From NCBI GenBank assembly GCA_023436025.1, contig JAEZKX010000371.1, forward strand, positions 1 through 43,684: a stretch of DNA of 43,684 nucleotides, written 5' to 3'. The notes beneath the pieces were generated by a model, which was not told the origin of the DNA, did no database searches, and saw nothing but the letters and a program-made list of their open reading frames with translations. The DNA is from Pseudomonadota bacterium. Its GTDB lineage: Bacteria; Pseudomonadota; Gammaproteobacteria; Burkholderiales; Burkholderiaceae_C. Below, in pieces: positions 24,828 to 33,074 of this stretch. Positions within the stretch are counted from its first letter, which is position 1; every line of letters starts with the position of its first letter. The position numbers and the translations under genes are program-made.

Positions 24828-25490
24828 CAGCGCTTGCGCGATGTCGTCCGGCAGTCCGATGCGACCGACTGGCAGCGCCCGCGCCATCGAGGCGAGCAGC
24901 TGCTCCGATTCGCCACTGGCCACGTGTTCCCAGATGGACGTGCGCACCCATCCGGGCGACACGGCGTTCACCCGGATGGGCGCAAGTTCGACGGCCAGCG
25001 CGCGCACGGTTCCTTCGAGCGCGGCGTTGATCGCGGCCACGGCGACGCCACGGGGCCGTGGGCGATAGGCCGCGATTCCCGAAACGAAGGCCATGCTGCC
25101 GCCGGTGCGCAGCCGGGGATACGCGTGCTTGGCCAGCAGGATGGGGGCGAGCACTTTGGAAGCGACCGCGCGCTGCAGTGCGTCGGTTTCCAACTGCGGC
25201 AGCAGTGTGTAGGCCCCCCGGATATCCGCCACGGTGCACGCCAGATGGTCGAAGTCGCCGATGGATTCGAACATGGCCTGGACTTGCGCTTCTTCGGTGG
25301 CGTCGCACGCCTGCACGGTCACCGCAGGGGCTGCTTGAAGCTGCTGTTGCGCTGACGCCAGCCTGCGGCGATCGCGCCCCGCGATGACCACTTCGGCACC
25401 GAGGGCGACCAGCCGCTGCGCCAGCGCGAAGCCCATTCCGGACCCACCGCCGACCACGACGACTTTCCGGCCTTTCAGAACATCTTCCAT
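24756..25490 (-). CDS. SDR-family protein without the usual catalytic Tyr/Lys
   Basis: The 244-residue protein starts at MEDVLKGRKVVVVGGGSGMG; upstream in-frame codons are not protein-like. The Rossmann nucleotide loop GGGSGMG is at 14-20, and GRDRRRL (about 37-43) suggests NADP preference. The family C-terminus is present (IRVNAVSPGWVRT, GRIGLPDDIAQALLFLLSNGYATGEILHVDGG). Where SDR enzymes have YxxxK, this protein reads AVAAINAALEG: both tyrosine and lysine are replaced. A known SDR subgroup shares this A-N-A-A-L-E pattern, so the gene is probably intact but may use another mechanism or bind ligand without classical oxidoreduction. It lies 189 bp downstream of the LysR gene on the same strand. 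Confidence 0.8.
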   Translation of the reverse strand: MEDVLKGRKVVVVGGGSGMGFALAQRLVALGAEVVIAGRDRRRLASAQQQLQAAPAVTVQACDATEEAQVQAMFESIGDFDHLACTVADIRGAYTLLPQLETDALQRAVASKVLAPILLAKHAYPRLRTGGSMAFVSGIAAYRPRPRGVAVAAINAALEGTVRALAVELAPIRVNAVSPGWVRTSIWEHVASGESEQLLASMARALPVGRIGLPDDIAQALLFLLSNGYATGEILHVDGGHRLV

Positions 25491-25679
25491 GCTGCGTTCC
25501 GATGGTTGCGATGTCCCATGGTGGCCTTGCGATCGGCGCTTGGACAGCGGGAATTGCCGATCGGTGCATCGGGCAATCCGATGAAGGCACGAGGGCAGGG
25601 CGGGCGGCAAGGCTCAACGGGAAAGGCCACCAGGGCACGCGGCCCCGCGCGCCGTCGGCAGCCGCAACGCGGCCACCGG

Positions 25680-26564
25680 TCATAGCGCCCGAATGGCTTC
25701 TTCCAGCAACTCCGTCATCGCCTGCACCCGCATCGGCGTGCGCACGCGGAAGGGGTGCAGCAGGTGGACGACCTGCACCGGGCCGGTCCATTGCGGCAGC
25801 AGGCGCACGAGCGCGCCCTTTTCCAGCGCCTCACGCACCATCCAGCGTGGCTGGAAGGCGATGCCGGCGCCGTCGCGGACCGCGTCGCGCAGGGCCACGG
25901 CGCTGTTGATGCGGTAGCGGGCCGTCACCTCGACGTGGACCGCGCCGCGGGGGCCGGTGAGGGTGACGCCGTCGTCGGCGCCCACCGGGTAGCGCAGGAA
26001 CGCATGGCGCGCCAGGTCTTCGATCCGCCGTGGCCGCCCGTGGCGCTCCACGTAGGCCGGTGAGGCCACGATGTAGCGCGGCCACCGCGCCAGTTCGCGT
26101 GCGACCAGGTCCGGCGGCGGATTGCCGCCGATGCGGATCGCCAGGTCGAACCGCTCCTCGACCGGGTCGACGTAGCGGTCTTCCAGGATCAGGTCCACCG
26201 CCAGTTCCGGGTACTGCTTCAGGGCCTGCAGCACGACGCCGTTGAGATGCTGTTCGCCCAGCGCCTGCGGCGCGGAGATCCGGACCCGGCCGCGCGGCTG
26301 CTGCGCGCGCGCCTCCAGCGCCAAGACGGCGTCGTCGTATTCCTCGAGCACGCGGCGCGCGCTTTCGAGGAAGCGCGCGCCTTCGTCGGTGAGCTGCACG
26401 CGCGCCGGGCCGCGTTCGAGCAAGCGCACACGCAGGCTGGCTTCCAGTGCGGCGATCAGCTTGCTGACGGTGGGTTGGGTGGTCGACAGCGAACGGGCGG
26501 CGGCGGAAAGGCTGCCGAGGTCGGCCACGCGGGTGAAGGCCTGCATTGCGCGGAGTCGGTCCAT
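25680..26564 (-). CDS. LysR family transcriptional regulator
   Basis: The 294-residue protein starts MDRLRAMQAFTRVADLGSLSAAARSLSTTQPTVSKLIAALE, the LysR winged helix-turn-helix (1-60). The effector domain follows (about 90-290: GRVRISAPQALGEQHLNGVVLQAL...DLAIRIGGNPPPDLVAREL...HAFLRYP). It belongs to the CrgA/DhcR-like group by this pattern. It diverges by 69 bp from the GDSL hydrolase gene and precedes the SDR gene on its own strand, so both are candidate targets. A 541-codon frame that includes it reads through the hydrolase gene in antisense and is not real beyond this start. Confidence 0.85.
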   Translation of the reverse strand: MDRLRAMQAFTRVADLGSLSAAARSLSTTQPTVSKLIAALEASLRVRLLERGPARVQLTDEGARFLESARRVLEEYDDAVLALEARAQQPRGRVRISAPQALGEQHLNGVVLQALKQYPELAVDLILEDRYVDPVEERFDLAIRIGGNPPPDLVARELARWPRYIVASPAYVERHGRPRRIEDLARHAFLRYPVGADDGVTLTGPRGAVHVEVTARYRINSAVALRDAVRDGAGIAFQPRWMVREALEKGALVRLLPQWTGPVQVVHLLHPFRVRTPMRVQAMTELLEEAIRAL

Positions 26565-26633
26565 GGGTATTCCGAGGGCGAATGGCCGGTCTTCCATTCT
26601 GCCGACTTCCCATCCGATGCGGAATGACCAACC

Positions 26634-27887
26634 ATGGCTTTCATGAACCTCCTCCTCACCACCACCCTGGCAGCATCGATCGCACTGGCCCCCACGCTGG
26701 GCCGCGCCGCCGAACCCCATTTGCTCCAGTGGCACACGACCTGGACCGCGCCGGCGCAGCCGGTGTGGGCCGACGACTTCGTCCTGCCGCTGGGCATGCC
26801 CAACCCGATGGAGAACGCGACCCTGCGCCAGTGGCTTCGCGCCAGCGTCGGCGGCCAGCGCTTTCGGGTGGTCGTCAGCAACGAATACGGACGCACCCCG
26901 CTGCGGATCGGCCGCGCGGCGGTGTCCGCCGAAGACGGCGCGGCGACGCCCCTGCGTTTTGGCGGTGCCGCTGGCGCGGTGGTGGCGCCGGGCGGCGTGC
27001 TCGCGAGCGATCCTGTCGATCGGCCCATCGCATCCGGCACGCGCCTGCAGGTCGACCTGTTCCTGCCGGGACGGACCTCGCCGGCCGGATTCCACTGGGA
27101 CGCGCGCGAGCATGTCCTGCTCGCACCCGGGGACACCGTGGGGCGCCCCATGGAGGCGACGGCGCCTCCCATGACCGCGCGCGCCTTCATCACGGAGCTG
27201 CAGGTGGAAGCCCGGCGCGAACCAGCGGCCATCGTGGCGCTGGGCGATTCCCTCACCGACGGCAACGGCGCGACGCCTGGCGCCGACCAGCGCTGGCCCG
27301 ACCACCTGTCACGGCGCCTGGCGCCGCTGGGCGTGGCCGTGCTCAACGCGGGCATCTCGGGCAACAGGCTGCTGCGCGATGGCATGGGCGAGGGTGCGCT
27401 TGCCCGTCTGGACCGGGATGTGCTGCGCCCCGGGGTGCGCACCGTCGTCGTGCTGCTGGGGACCAACGACATCGGCTGGCCCGGCGGACCGTTCGCGCCC
27501 GGTGAAGCGCTGCCCACGCTGCGCGCGTTGCAAGACGGCTTCCACGCGCTGGTGCGGCGTGCCCACGCGAAGGGCGTGCGCGTCGTCGCTGCGACGCTGC
27601 CGCCGTTCGAGGACGCGCTGCGCGGCACGCCGCTGGAAGGGCACTTCAGCCCCGCCAAGGAGGCCTTGCGGCAGCAGCTGAACGCGTGGATCCGCGCGTC
27701 CGGCAGCTTCGATGCCGTCGTCGACTTCGATGCCATCCTGCGGAATCCCGAGCGGCCGAGCCGGCTGCTGCCGGCGTTCGATTCGGGTGACCACCTTCAC
27801 CCGGGCGATGCCGGCTACCGCGCGATGGCCGAAGGCATTCCCCTGGACATCCTGCTCACGCCGGCCAGCACGGAGGTGGCGCGATGA
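26634..27887 (+). CDS. secreted GDSL/SGNH hydrolase
   Basis: The 417-residue protein has a signal peptide (LLLTTTLAASIALAPTLGRAAEP, cleavage near 25-27). The SGNH blocks are complete: GDSLTDG near 204-210 with the nucleophile serine, the block II glycine in NAGISGNRLL, GTNDIG near 278-283, and DHLHPGDAG near 387-395 carrying the Asp-x-x-His pair. About 170 residues precede block I and form a beta-rich accessory domain, as in bacterial acyl or sugar esterases of this type. It should hydrolyse esters in the periplasm or outside the cell. The start could be the ATG at 26634 or three codons later. Its stop overlaps the MFS start (ATGA), so hydrolysis and transport may be linked. Confidence 0.85.
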   Translation: MAFMNLLLTTTLAASIALAPTLGRAAEPHLLQWHTTWTAPAQPVWADDFVLPLGMPNPMENATLRQWLRASVGGQRFRVVVSNEYGRTPLRIGRAAVSAEDGAATPLRFGGAAGAVVAPGGVLASDPVDRPIASGTRLQVDLFLPGRTSPAGFHWDAREHVLLAPGDTVGRPMEATAPPMTARAFITELQVEARREPAAIVALGDSLTDGNGATPGADQRWPDHLSRRLAPLGVAVLNAGISGNRLLRDGMGEGALARLDRDVLRPGVRTVVVLLGTNDIGWPGGPFAPGEALPTLRALQDGFHALVRRAHAKGVRVVAATLPPFEDALRGTPLEGHFSPAKEALRQQLNAWIRASGSFDAVVDFDAILRNPERPSRLLPAFDSGDHLHPGDAGYRAMAEGIPLDILLTPASTEVAR

Positions 27888-29083
27888 ACGCACTGGACCA
27901 GCGGCATGGCCCGGCGGGAAGGCTGCCGGCGCCCCTGCTCGCCCTGGCGCTCGCCGCCTTCGCCATCGGAACCGCCGAATTCGTGATCGTCGGCCTGGTG
28001 CCCGAGGTGGCCGCCGACACCGGCGTGTCACTGCCGCGCGCTGGCTTGCTGGTGACCGGATACGCACTGGGCGTCGCCCTGGGAGCGCCACCCCTGGCCG
28101 TGCTGACGGCCAAGGCGCGGCCTTACCGCGCGTTGTCGCTGCTCATGCTGCTGTTCATCGCCGGCAACGCCCTGAGCGCGCTGGCGCCGGACTACGGCTG
28201 GCTGCTGGCGGGCCGGGTCGTGGCGTCGCTCACGCACGGCGCCTTCTTCGGACTGGGCGCCACGGTGGCGGCCTCGCTGGTGGCACCCAATCGCAAGTCC
28301 GCCGCGATCGCCATCATGTTCACTGGCCTGACCTTGGCCAACGTGCTGGGCGTGCCTGCAGGTGCCTGGATCGGCCACCAGTGGGGCTGGCGCGCGACGT
28401 TCTGGACGGTCACCGTCCTGGGGGTCCTGGTGCTGCTGGGGCTGCGGCTGTTCTTGCCGCGCTCCCTGCCCCGGCCCGTGTCGGGCGCAGGCGCGGGATC
28501 GCGCATCCTGCGGCGTCCGCGGCTGTGGGCGGCGCTGGGCGTCACGGCGCTTGGCTTCGGCGGCATCTTCGCCACGCTGACCTTCATCACGCCGCTGCTG
28601 CAGGCGCAGGCGGGTCTGAGCGCTGCCCAGACCAACGTCCTGCTGCTGGTGTTCGGTGTCGGACTGACCCTCGGCAACACGCTGGGCGGCTGGTCGGCGG
28701 ACCGCTGGCCGCGCGCATCCATGCCGGTGATCCTGGCCACGCTCGCGGCCATCGAGGTGGTGCTGTACTTCACCAGCCGCACCGGCCTGGCGGCGGGACT
28801 CACCATCTTCCTCTGGGGCATGGCCGCTTTCGCCACCGCGCCGGGCCTGCAGAGCAGGGTGCTGGAAGAAGCCGCGGACGCGCCGGCCCTGGCATCCACC
28901 TTGAACATCGGCGCCTTCAACCTCGGCAACGCGTTCGCGGCGTGGCTGGGCGCGCAGGCGCTGGAGTCGGGCCTGCCCTTGCGGAACCTGCCGCTGCTCT
29001 CCGCGGCCTTGGCCGTCACGGCACTGGTCCTGGCGGTGGCCGGCCACGCCACCGCCCGCGCACTGTCGCCGGCGCATCGTTGA
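27884..29083 (+). CDS. MFS transporter, drug:H+ antiporter-1 (AraJ-like) type
   Basis: This 399-residue membrane protein has about 12 hydrophobic spans. The family start FAIGTAEFVIVGLVPEVAADTGVSLPRAGLLVTGYALG is characteristic of AraJ/YdhP-like exporters. The 2-3 loop is atypical (TAKARPYRALSLLMLLF), and the antiporter motif C-like VLGVPAGAWIGHQWGWRATFW follows in the middle. Coupled by a 4-base overlap to the GDSL hydrolase. Export of a small organic compound or drug is likely; the substrate is unknown. It converges with the SRPBCC gene, 5 bp away. Confidence 0.85.
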   Translation: MNALDQRHGPAGRLPAPLLALALAAFAIGTAEFVIVGLVPEVAADTGVSLPRAGLLVTGYALGVALGAPPLAVLTAKARPYRALSLLMLLFIAGNALSALAPDYGWLLAGRVVASLTHGAFFGLGATVAASLVAPNRKSAAIAIMFTGLTLANVLGVPAGAWIGHQWGWRATFWTVTVLGVLVLLGLRLFLPRSLPRPVSGAGAGSRILRRPRLWAALGVTALGFGGIFATLTFITPLLQAQAGLSAAQTNVLLLVFGVGLTLGNTLGGWSADRWPRASMPVILATLAAIEVVLYFTSRTGLAAGLTIFLWGMAAFATAPGLQSRVLEEAADAPALASTLNIGAFNLGNAFAAWLGAQALESGLPLRNLPLLSAALAVTALVLAVAGHATARALSPAHR

Positions 29084-29088
29084 GGAAC

Positions 29089-29547
29089 TCAGTTCCAGTT
29101 GTCGATCTTGAGGTCGCCAGGCGCGGGCCGGCCGGACCCATGCGCCGCGAAGTCGCGCAGGCTGAGGAGGAACACGGCCCACTTCATGCTGCAGTGGGCC
29201 ATGAATTCGACCCCCTCCCGCCATCCGCGGTGGCCGAACAGCAGGATGGTCATGCCGTCCTGCTCGCTGAGCGCGAAGGAGACCGTCGTGCCGACCCATT
29301 CGGGCGGGCCGTCCTTGACGCGCCAGCGCACCTGGTCGTTGGGGCTGAGTTCCAGCACCTCCATCTCGCACCGGCCCACCTCGGTTCCGGCCGGATCGCG
29401 GAAGGTGAACACGATGGCCTCGCCCACCTTGGGCGAGCCGGTGGTGTCCCGTGTCCACCAGCCGGCCAGGCCGTCGATGGTCGAAAGGGCGCGGTAGACA
29501 GACGCCGGCGGGGCCTGGACGCCGATGCGGTGGATGATGTCTGGCAT
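29089..29547 (-). CDS. SRPBCC (START/AHSA1-like) domain protein
   Basis: The 152-residue protein starts at MPDIIHRIGVQAPPASVYRALSTIDGLAGWWT, the usual beginning of AHSA1/SRPBCC proteins, with an AGGAG site about 7 nt upstream. The fold is a hydrophobic ligand-binding cavity; members bind lipids or act in polyketide and stress pathways. TVSFALSEQDGMTILLFGHRGW and the C-terminal helix (CSMKWAVFLLSLRDFA) complete the domain. The short 29548-29769 region upstream should hold its promoter; nothing else is seen there. Confidence 0.8.
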   Translation of the reverse strand: MPDIIHRIGVQAPPASVYRALSTIDGLAGWWTRDTTGSPKVGEAIVFTFRDPAGTEVGRCEMEVLELSPNDQVRWRVKDGPPEWVGTTVSFALSEQDGMTILLFGHRGWREGVEFMAHCSMKWAVFLLSLRDFAAHGSGRPAPGDLKIDNWN

Positions 29548-29769
29548 GGGTTCTCCTTGGGGCGCAGTGCGGATGGACGATGCAGAGAGCACCCACCATG
29601 GACACTCACCGCCGCGCGCCGGTCGACTGCGCCTGTCGTTTCCAGGGCCGGCGTACCACCGTGAATCTAGTGGCGCCAACCCCCGCGGCGTGAGTAACAA
29701 GCTTGTCGCGATTCGGCTTCGGCAGGCAGGGCAGGGCAGGACACGCCGCCTTGCGGCTCCGGCCTGGGG

Positions 29770-30639
29770 TCACGGCTGACGCGGGTGGGCGGCTGGGCAG
29801 CAGTCCGACTTCATGCCCGCCCGATAGCGTCCCGGCGACATGCCAAGGCGTTCCGAGAAGTGGCGGCCCATGTGCGACTGGCTCGCGTAGCCCGCGTCGG
29901 CCGCGACGGCCGCCAGCGTGCATCGGGGGTCGCGCATCAGCCTGCGTGCGAACTGCAGGCGGCGCTCGATGATGTAGGCGTGCGGCGTCATGCCGGTCGC
30001 CTGGTGGAAGCCGCGCAGGAAGCGCAGCGGCGTCTCGTCGGCCCGGGATGCCAGCGCGGCCAGGGACAGCGCCTGGCCGCCGGTGGGCAGGCCGTCCTCG
30101 ATGCATTGCAGCACCTCGGCATAGCGGGCGTGCAGGCGCTTTCGCTGTAGCTGGCCCTGCTCGCCCGGCGGCGCGCACAGATGGCCGCTGTGGGAGAGCA
30201 GTTCCTGCAGATGTCCATCGAGGGTCGCGTCATCGCCACCCGCATCCGCCGCCAGCAGGGCTGCGCGCATCCGGAAGGCCCGCTCCAACAAGGCCGACTG
30301 CCCGATGTGCTGGGACCGCAACGAAGGCAGCGGCCTGTCGCCCGCGGCAGGGCGCCATCGCACGACCAGGTATTCGCCCCCGGCGTCGGATTCCGAGTAG
30401 ACGTCCACGCCAGGAGGCGTGAAAGACGCGGTGCCGGCCCAGGCGTCGAAATCCGTGCGGCGGTCGGACGCGATCGCGTGCACGCCGCGCTGGCGCTCCA
30501 GCGCGATGCCAAGGGTCGCCAGGTCGCTGGCGTCGTGCGCCGCGTAGGCCGCGCCGGGAAGCAGCTCCACGGTAAAGGCGCCGACCGTGCGCCGGACCGC
30601 CGAAATTTCGTGATATCCCAGCGCGAGGGCGCCCGTCAT
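29770..30639 (-). CDS. AraC family transcriptional regulator
   Basis: The 289-residue protein begins at MTGALALGYHEISAVRRTVG; longer frames overlap the divergent racemase gene. The N-terminal half is a cupin-type sensor region. The C-terminal two helix-turn-helix motifs are clear: LSLAALASRADETPLRFLRGFHQATGMTPHAYIIERRLQFARRLM and CTLAAVAADAGYASQSHMGRHFSERLGMSPGRYR. Only 36 bp separate it from the divergent racemase gene, so it probably controls that two-gene operon. Confidence 0.85.
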   Translation of the reverse strand: MTGALALGYHEISAVRRTVGAFTVELLPGAAYAAHDASDLATLGIALERQRGVHAIASDRRTDFDAWAGTASFTPPGVDVYSESDAGGEYLVVRWRPAAGDRPLPSLRSQHIGQSALLERAFRMRAALLAADAGGDDATLDGHLQELLSHSGHLCAPPGEQGQLQRKRLHARYAEVLQCIEDGLPTGGQALSLAALASRADETPLRFLRGFHQATGMTPHAYIIERRLQFARRLMRDPRCTLAAVAADAGYASQSHMGRHFSERLGMSPGRYRAGMKSDCCPAAHPRQP

Positions 30640-30675
30640 GATGGCGCCTTGTCCAGACCGTGGAAGAGGGATGCG

Positions 30676-31392
30676 ATGCGGACCATCGGATTGATCGGCG
30701 GCATGAGCTGGGTGTCGACGGCCGAATACTACCGGCTGATCAACCGGGCCGTGGCCGAACGGCTTGGCGGACTGCATTCGGCGCAGCTGGTGCTCTACAG
30801 CGTGGATTTCGCCCCCATTGCCGAGGCACAGCACGCAGGGCGGTGGGGCGATGCCGCATCCGTGCTGGTCGACGCGGTGCGCCGGCTGCAGTCTGCCGGC
30901 GCCGACTGCATCGTCCTGTGCTCGAACACCATGCACAAGCTCGCCGACCGCGTCGCGGCGGCCGCGACCGTTCCCTTCCTGCACATTGCAGATGCCACCG
31001 GCCAGGCCGCGCGTGAGAAGGGCCTGAGGACGGTCGGCCTGCTGGCGACCGGCTTCACCATGGAGCAGCCCTTCCTGCGCGAGCGGCTCGAGCGCGAGCA
31101 CGGCCTGCAGGTGCTCGTGCCCGATGCACCTGCGCGCGCCGAGGTGCACCGGATCATCTACGAAGAACTGTGCAAGGACATCGTCACCGAGGCATCGCGG
31201 TCCCGGTACCTCGAGGTCATCCGCGGCCTCGCTGCCGCGGGTGCGCAGGCCATCGTGCTGGGCTGCACCGAGATCTCGCTACTGGTCAGGAATGGCGACA
31301 CGGAGCTGCCGCTGCTGGACACGACCGCACTGCACGCGCGGGCCGCGGCAGATTTCGCGCTGGCTTCGACCATGCGGGCGGGCGCGCCATGA
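30676..31392 (+). CDS. aspartate/glutamate racemase family protein
   Basis: The 238-residue protein starts MRTIGLIGGMSWVSTAEYYRLIN, the standard opening of amino-acid racemases of the YgeA/Asp-Glu racemase group. The two catalytic cysteines lie in the expected contexts: VLCSNTMHKLAD near 81 and VLGCTEISLLV near 197. It should interconvert L- and D-aspartate, glutamate or a related amino acid without a cofactor. Its stop overlaps the start of the glyoxalase-fold gene (ATGA), and the divergent AraC gene is the likely regulator. Confidence 0.85.
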   Translation: MRTIGLIGGMSWVSTAEYYRLINRAVAERLGGLHSAQLVLYSVDFAPIAEAQHAGRWGDAASVLVDAVRRLQSAGADCIVLCSNTMHKLADRVAAAATVPFLHIADATGQAAREKGLRTVGLLATGFTMEQPFLRERLEREHGLQVLVPDAPARAEVHRIIYEELCKDIVTEASRSRYLEVIRGLAAAGAQAIVLGCTEISLLVRNGDTELPLLDTTALHARAAADFALASTMRAGAP

Positions 31393-31814
31393 GGATCGCA
31401 TCGTTCGACCATGCCGTGCTGACGGTGCGCGACCTGCAGCGCACGTCTGACTTCTACTGCAAGGTGCTGGGCATGCGGCATGAAGTCTTCGAAGGCCACT
31501 ACCACGCGCTTCACTTCGGTTCCCAGAAGATCAACCTGCATCCCTACCGCAACGAGTATCTTCCGCACGCCGACATCACGGTGCCGGGAAGCGCAGACCT
31601 CTGCTTCGTGTGCGAAGAGCCCATCGACGAGGTCGCTGCCGAACTGCGTAGCCTGGGCCAGGCCATCGAGCTGGGCCCGGTGCCGCAGACGGGCGCCCGC
31701 GGCGCGATGCGTTCCATCTACCTGCGCGACCCCGACGGCAACCTGCTGGAGCTGGCCAGCTACGCGACCTCGTCCGCTCCCGCGCACCCCGCGAGCCCCG
31801 CGCCACCGCCTTGA
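31389..31814 (+). CDS. VOC (glyoxalase/dioxygenase superfamily) protein
   Basis: The 141-residue single-domain protein starts IASFDHAVLTVRDLQRTSDFYCKVLGM, with the metal-ligand histidine at position 8, and ends in RSIYLRDPDGNLLELASY with the glutamate ligand. HFGSQKINLHPYRNEY adds a further histidine. It resembles YaeR/Glo-like virulence-associated VOC proteins. Metal-dependent lyase, isomerase or dioxygenase activity is expected; the substrate is unknown. The last 15 residues are proline/alanine-rich. Confidence 0.8.
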   Translation: MRIASFDHAVLTVRDLQRTSDFYCKVLGMRHEVFEGHYHALHFGSQKINLHPYRNEYLPHADITVPGSADLCFVCEEPIDEVAAELRSLGQAIELGPVPQTGARGAMRSIYLRDPDGNLLELASYATSSAPAHPASPAPPP

Positions 31815-31883
31815 TCCGCGCCTGGCAGGGTCCGTGGTGCGGGCCAGGCCCCGGCCCCGGGGAGGCGACCCGGCCCGCGCCTC

Positions 31884-33074
31884 TCAGTCGAGGAACTCCT
31901 CCGGCGCCGGCAAATTCGTCGCCGGCACGGTCATCTGCTCGGGCCGCAGCTGCTCGGTGAAGCCTTCGAGCGAGCCGAGGCTCTTGCGGTCGCGCCGCGC
32001 CACCGGCTCCGACAGCAGGTAGGCCAGCGCCAGGCGCGTCAGCGCGTGCAGGGCGTCGCGGTGGGTGCGCTCGTAGCCGTGCGAGGCGTCGGCGCCGAAG
32101 CCGATCAGCGCGGTGCGGATGTCGTTGCCCGCCTCCACCGCCGCCGCCGAATCGGAGCGGTAGAAGCGGAACACGTCGCGCCGGTGCGGGATGCCGTGCT
32201 CGCGCGCCAGTGCCAGCAGCTTGTGCGTGAGGTGGTAGTCGAACGGCCCGCTCATGTCCTGCAGGCACACGGTGGCGCAGTGCTCGTCGGTGTTCTGCCC
32301 CGGCGCGGCGATGGCGATGTCCAGGCTCACCATCTCCGCGATGTCGCCATGCAGCGCCGCCGATGCGCCCGATCCCACTTCCTCGGTGATGGTGAACAGC
32401 GGATGCGCGTCGACCGGCGGCACCCGGCCGGCGTCGCGAACCGCCTTCAGGGCGGTGAGCAGCGCGGCGACGGCGGCCTTGTCGTCGAGGTAGCGGCCGT
32501 TGATGTAGCCGCCCGGCACGAGTTCCACCATCGGATCGAAGGCGATCCAGTCGCCGACGTTGAGACCCAGCGCCGCCAGGTCGGCGGCATTGCGGGCCGG
32601 CAGGTCGACGCGCACCTCCACATGGTCCCAGTCGGTGGGCTGCGTGTCCACCTCGCTGCCGAAGGCATGGCCCGAGGTCTTGAGCGCCAGGCAGGTGCCG
32701 CGCGCCTGCACGGCGTCGCCGAAGATGGTGAGTCGGCCGCCCTCGGCGAAGCGCGCGCTCCAGCTGCCGATGGGCACGATGGCCAGGCGTCCGTTGTCCT
32801 TGAGTTCCCGCACCATGGCGCCCAGGGTGTCCAGGTGCGCCACCAGCGCGCGCGCTGGCAGCCGGTCGCGCCCGCGCAGCGTGGCGCGGATGGCGCCGCG
32901 GCGGGTGATCTCGTAGGGCAGGCCGATGGCCTCCAGCCGCGCCGCGGTGTAGCGCACCACGCCATCGGTCATGCCGACGGGGCTGGGGATGGCCATCAGC
33001 TGCAGCAGCGTCTCCTCGAGGAAGGCTTCGTCGATGGCCGGCAGCGGCTGCGCGGCTTCGCTCTTCGCCGTCAT
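31884..33074 (-). CDS. M42-family peptidase of the NAGGN osmoprotectant operon
   Basis: The 396-residue protein starts at the ATG overlapping the ngg stop (ATGA). It has the dinuclear zinc aminopeptidase layout: AHLDTLG near 79-85, GRYLDDKAAVAALL near 194-207, TITEEVGSGAS near 230-240, DIAIAAPGQNTDEH, and RFYRSDSAAAVEAGNDI. Genes of this type travel with asnO and ngg. The peptidase is presumed to cleave or recycle the dipeptide osmolyte when osmolarity falls, although this is inferred from gene linkage. It is third in the operon. Confidence 0.8.
   Translation of the reverse strand: MTAKSEAAQPLPAIDEAFLEETLLQLMAIPSPVGMTDGVVRYTAARLEAIGLPYEITRRGAIRATLRGRDRLPARALVAHLDTLGAMVRELKDNGRLAIVPIGSWSARFAEGGRLTIFGDAVQARGTCLALKTSGHAFGSEVDTQPTDWDHVEVRVDLPARNAADLAALGLNVGDWIAFDPMVELVPGGYINGRYLDDKAAVAALLTALKAVRDAGRVPPVDAHPLFTITEEVGSGASAALHGDIAEMVSLDIAIAAPGQNTDEHCATVCLQDMSGPFDYHLTHKLLALAREHGIPHRRDVFRFYRSDSAAAVEAGNDIRTALIGFGADASHGYERTHRDALHALTRLALAYLLSEPVARRDRKSLGSLEGFTEQLRPEQMTVPATNLPAPEEFLD

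Noticed and set aside
25680..27305. 541-codon LysR frame
   Set aside because: The first 247 codons are antisense to the GDSL hydrolase and not protein-like; the LysR starts at 26564.
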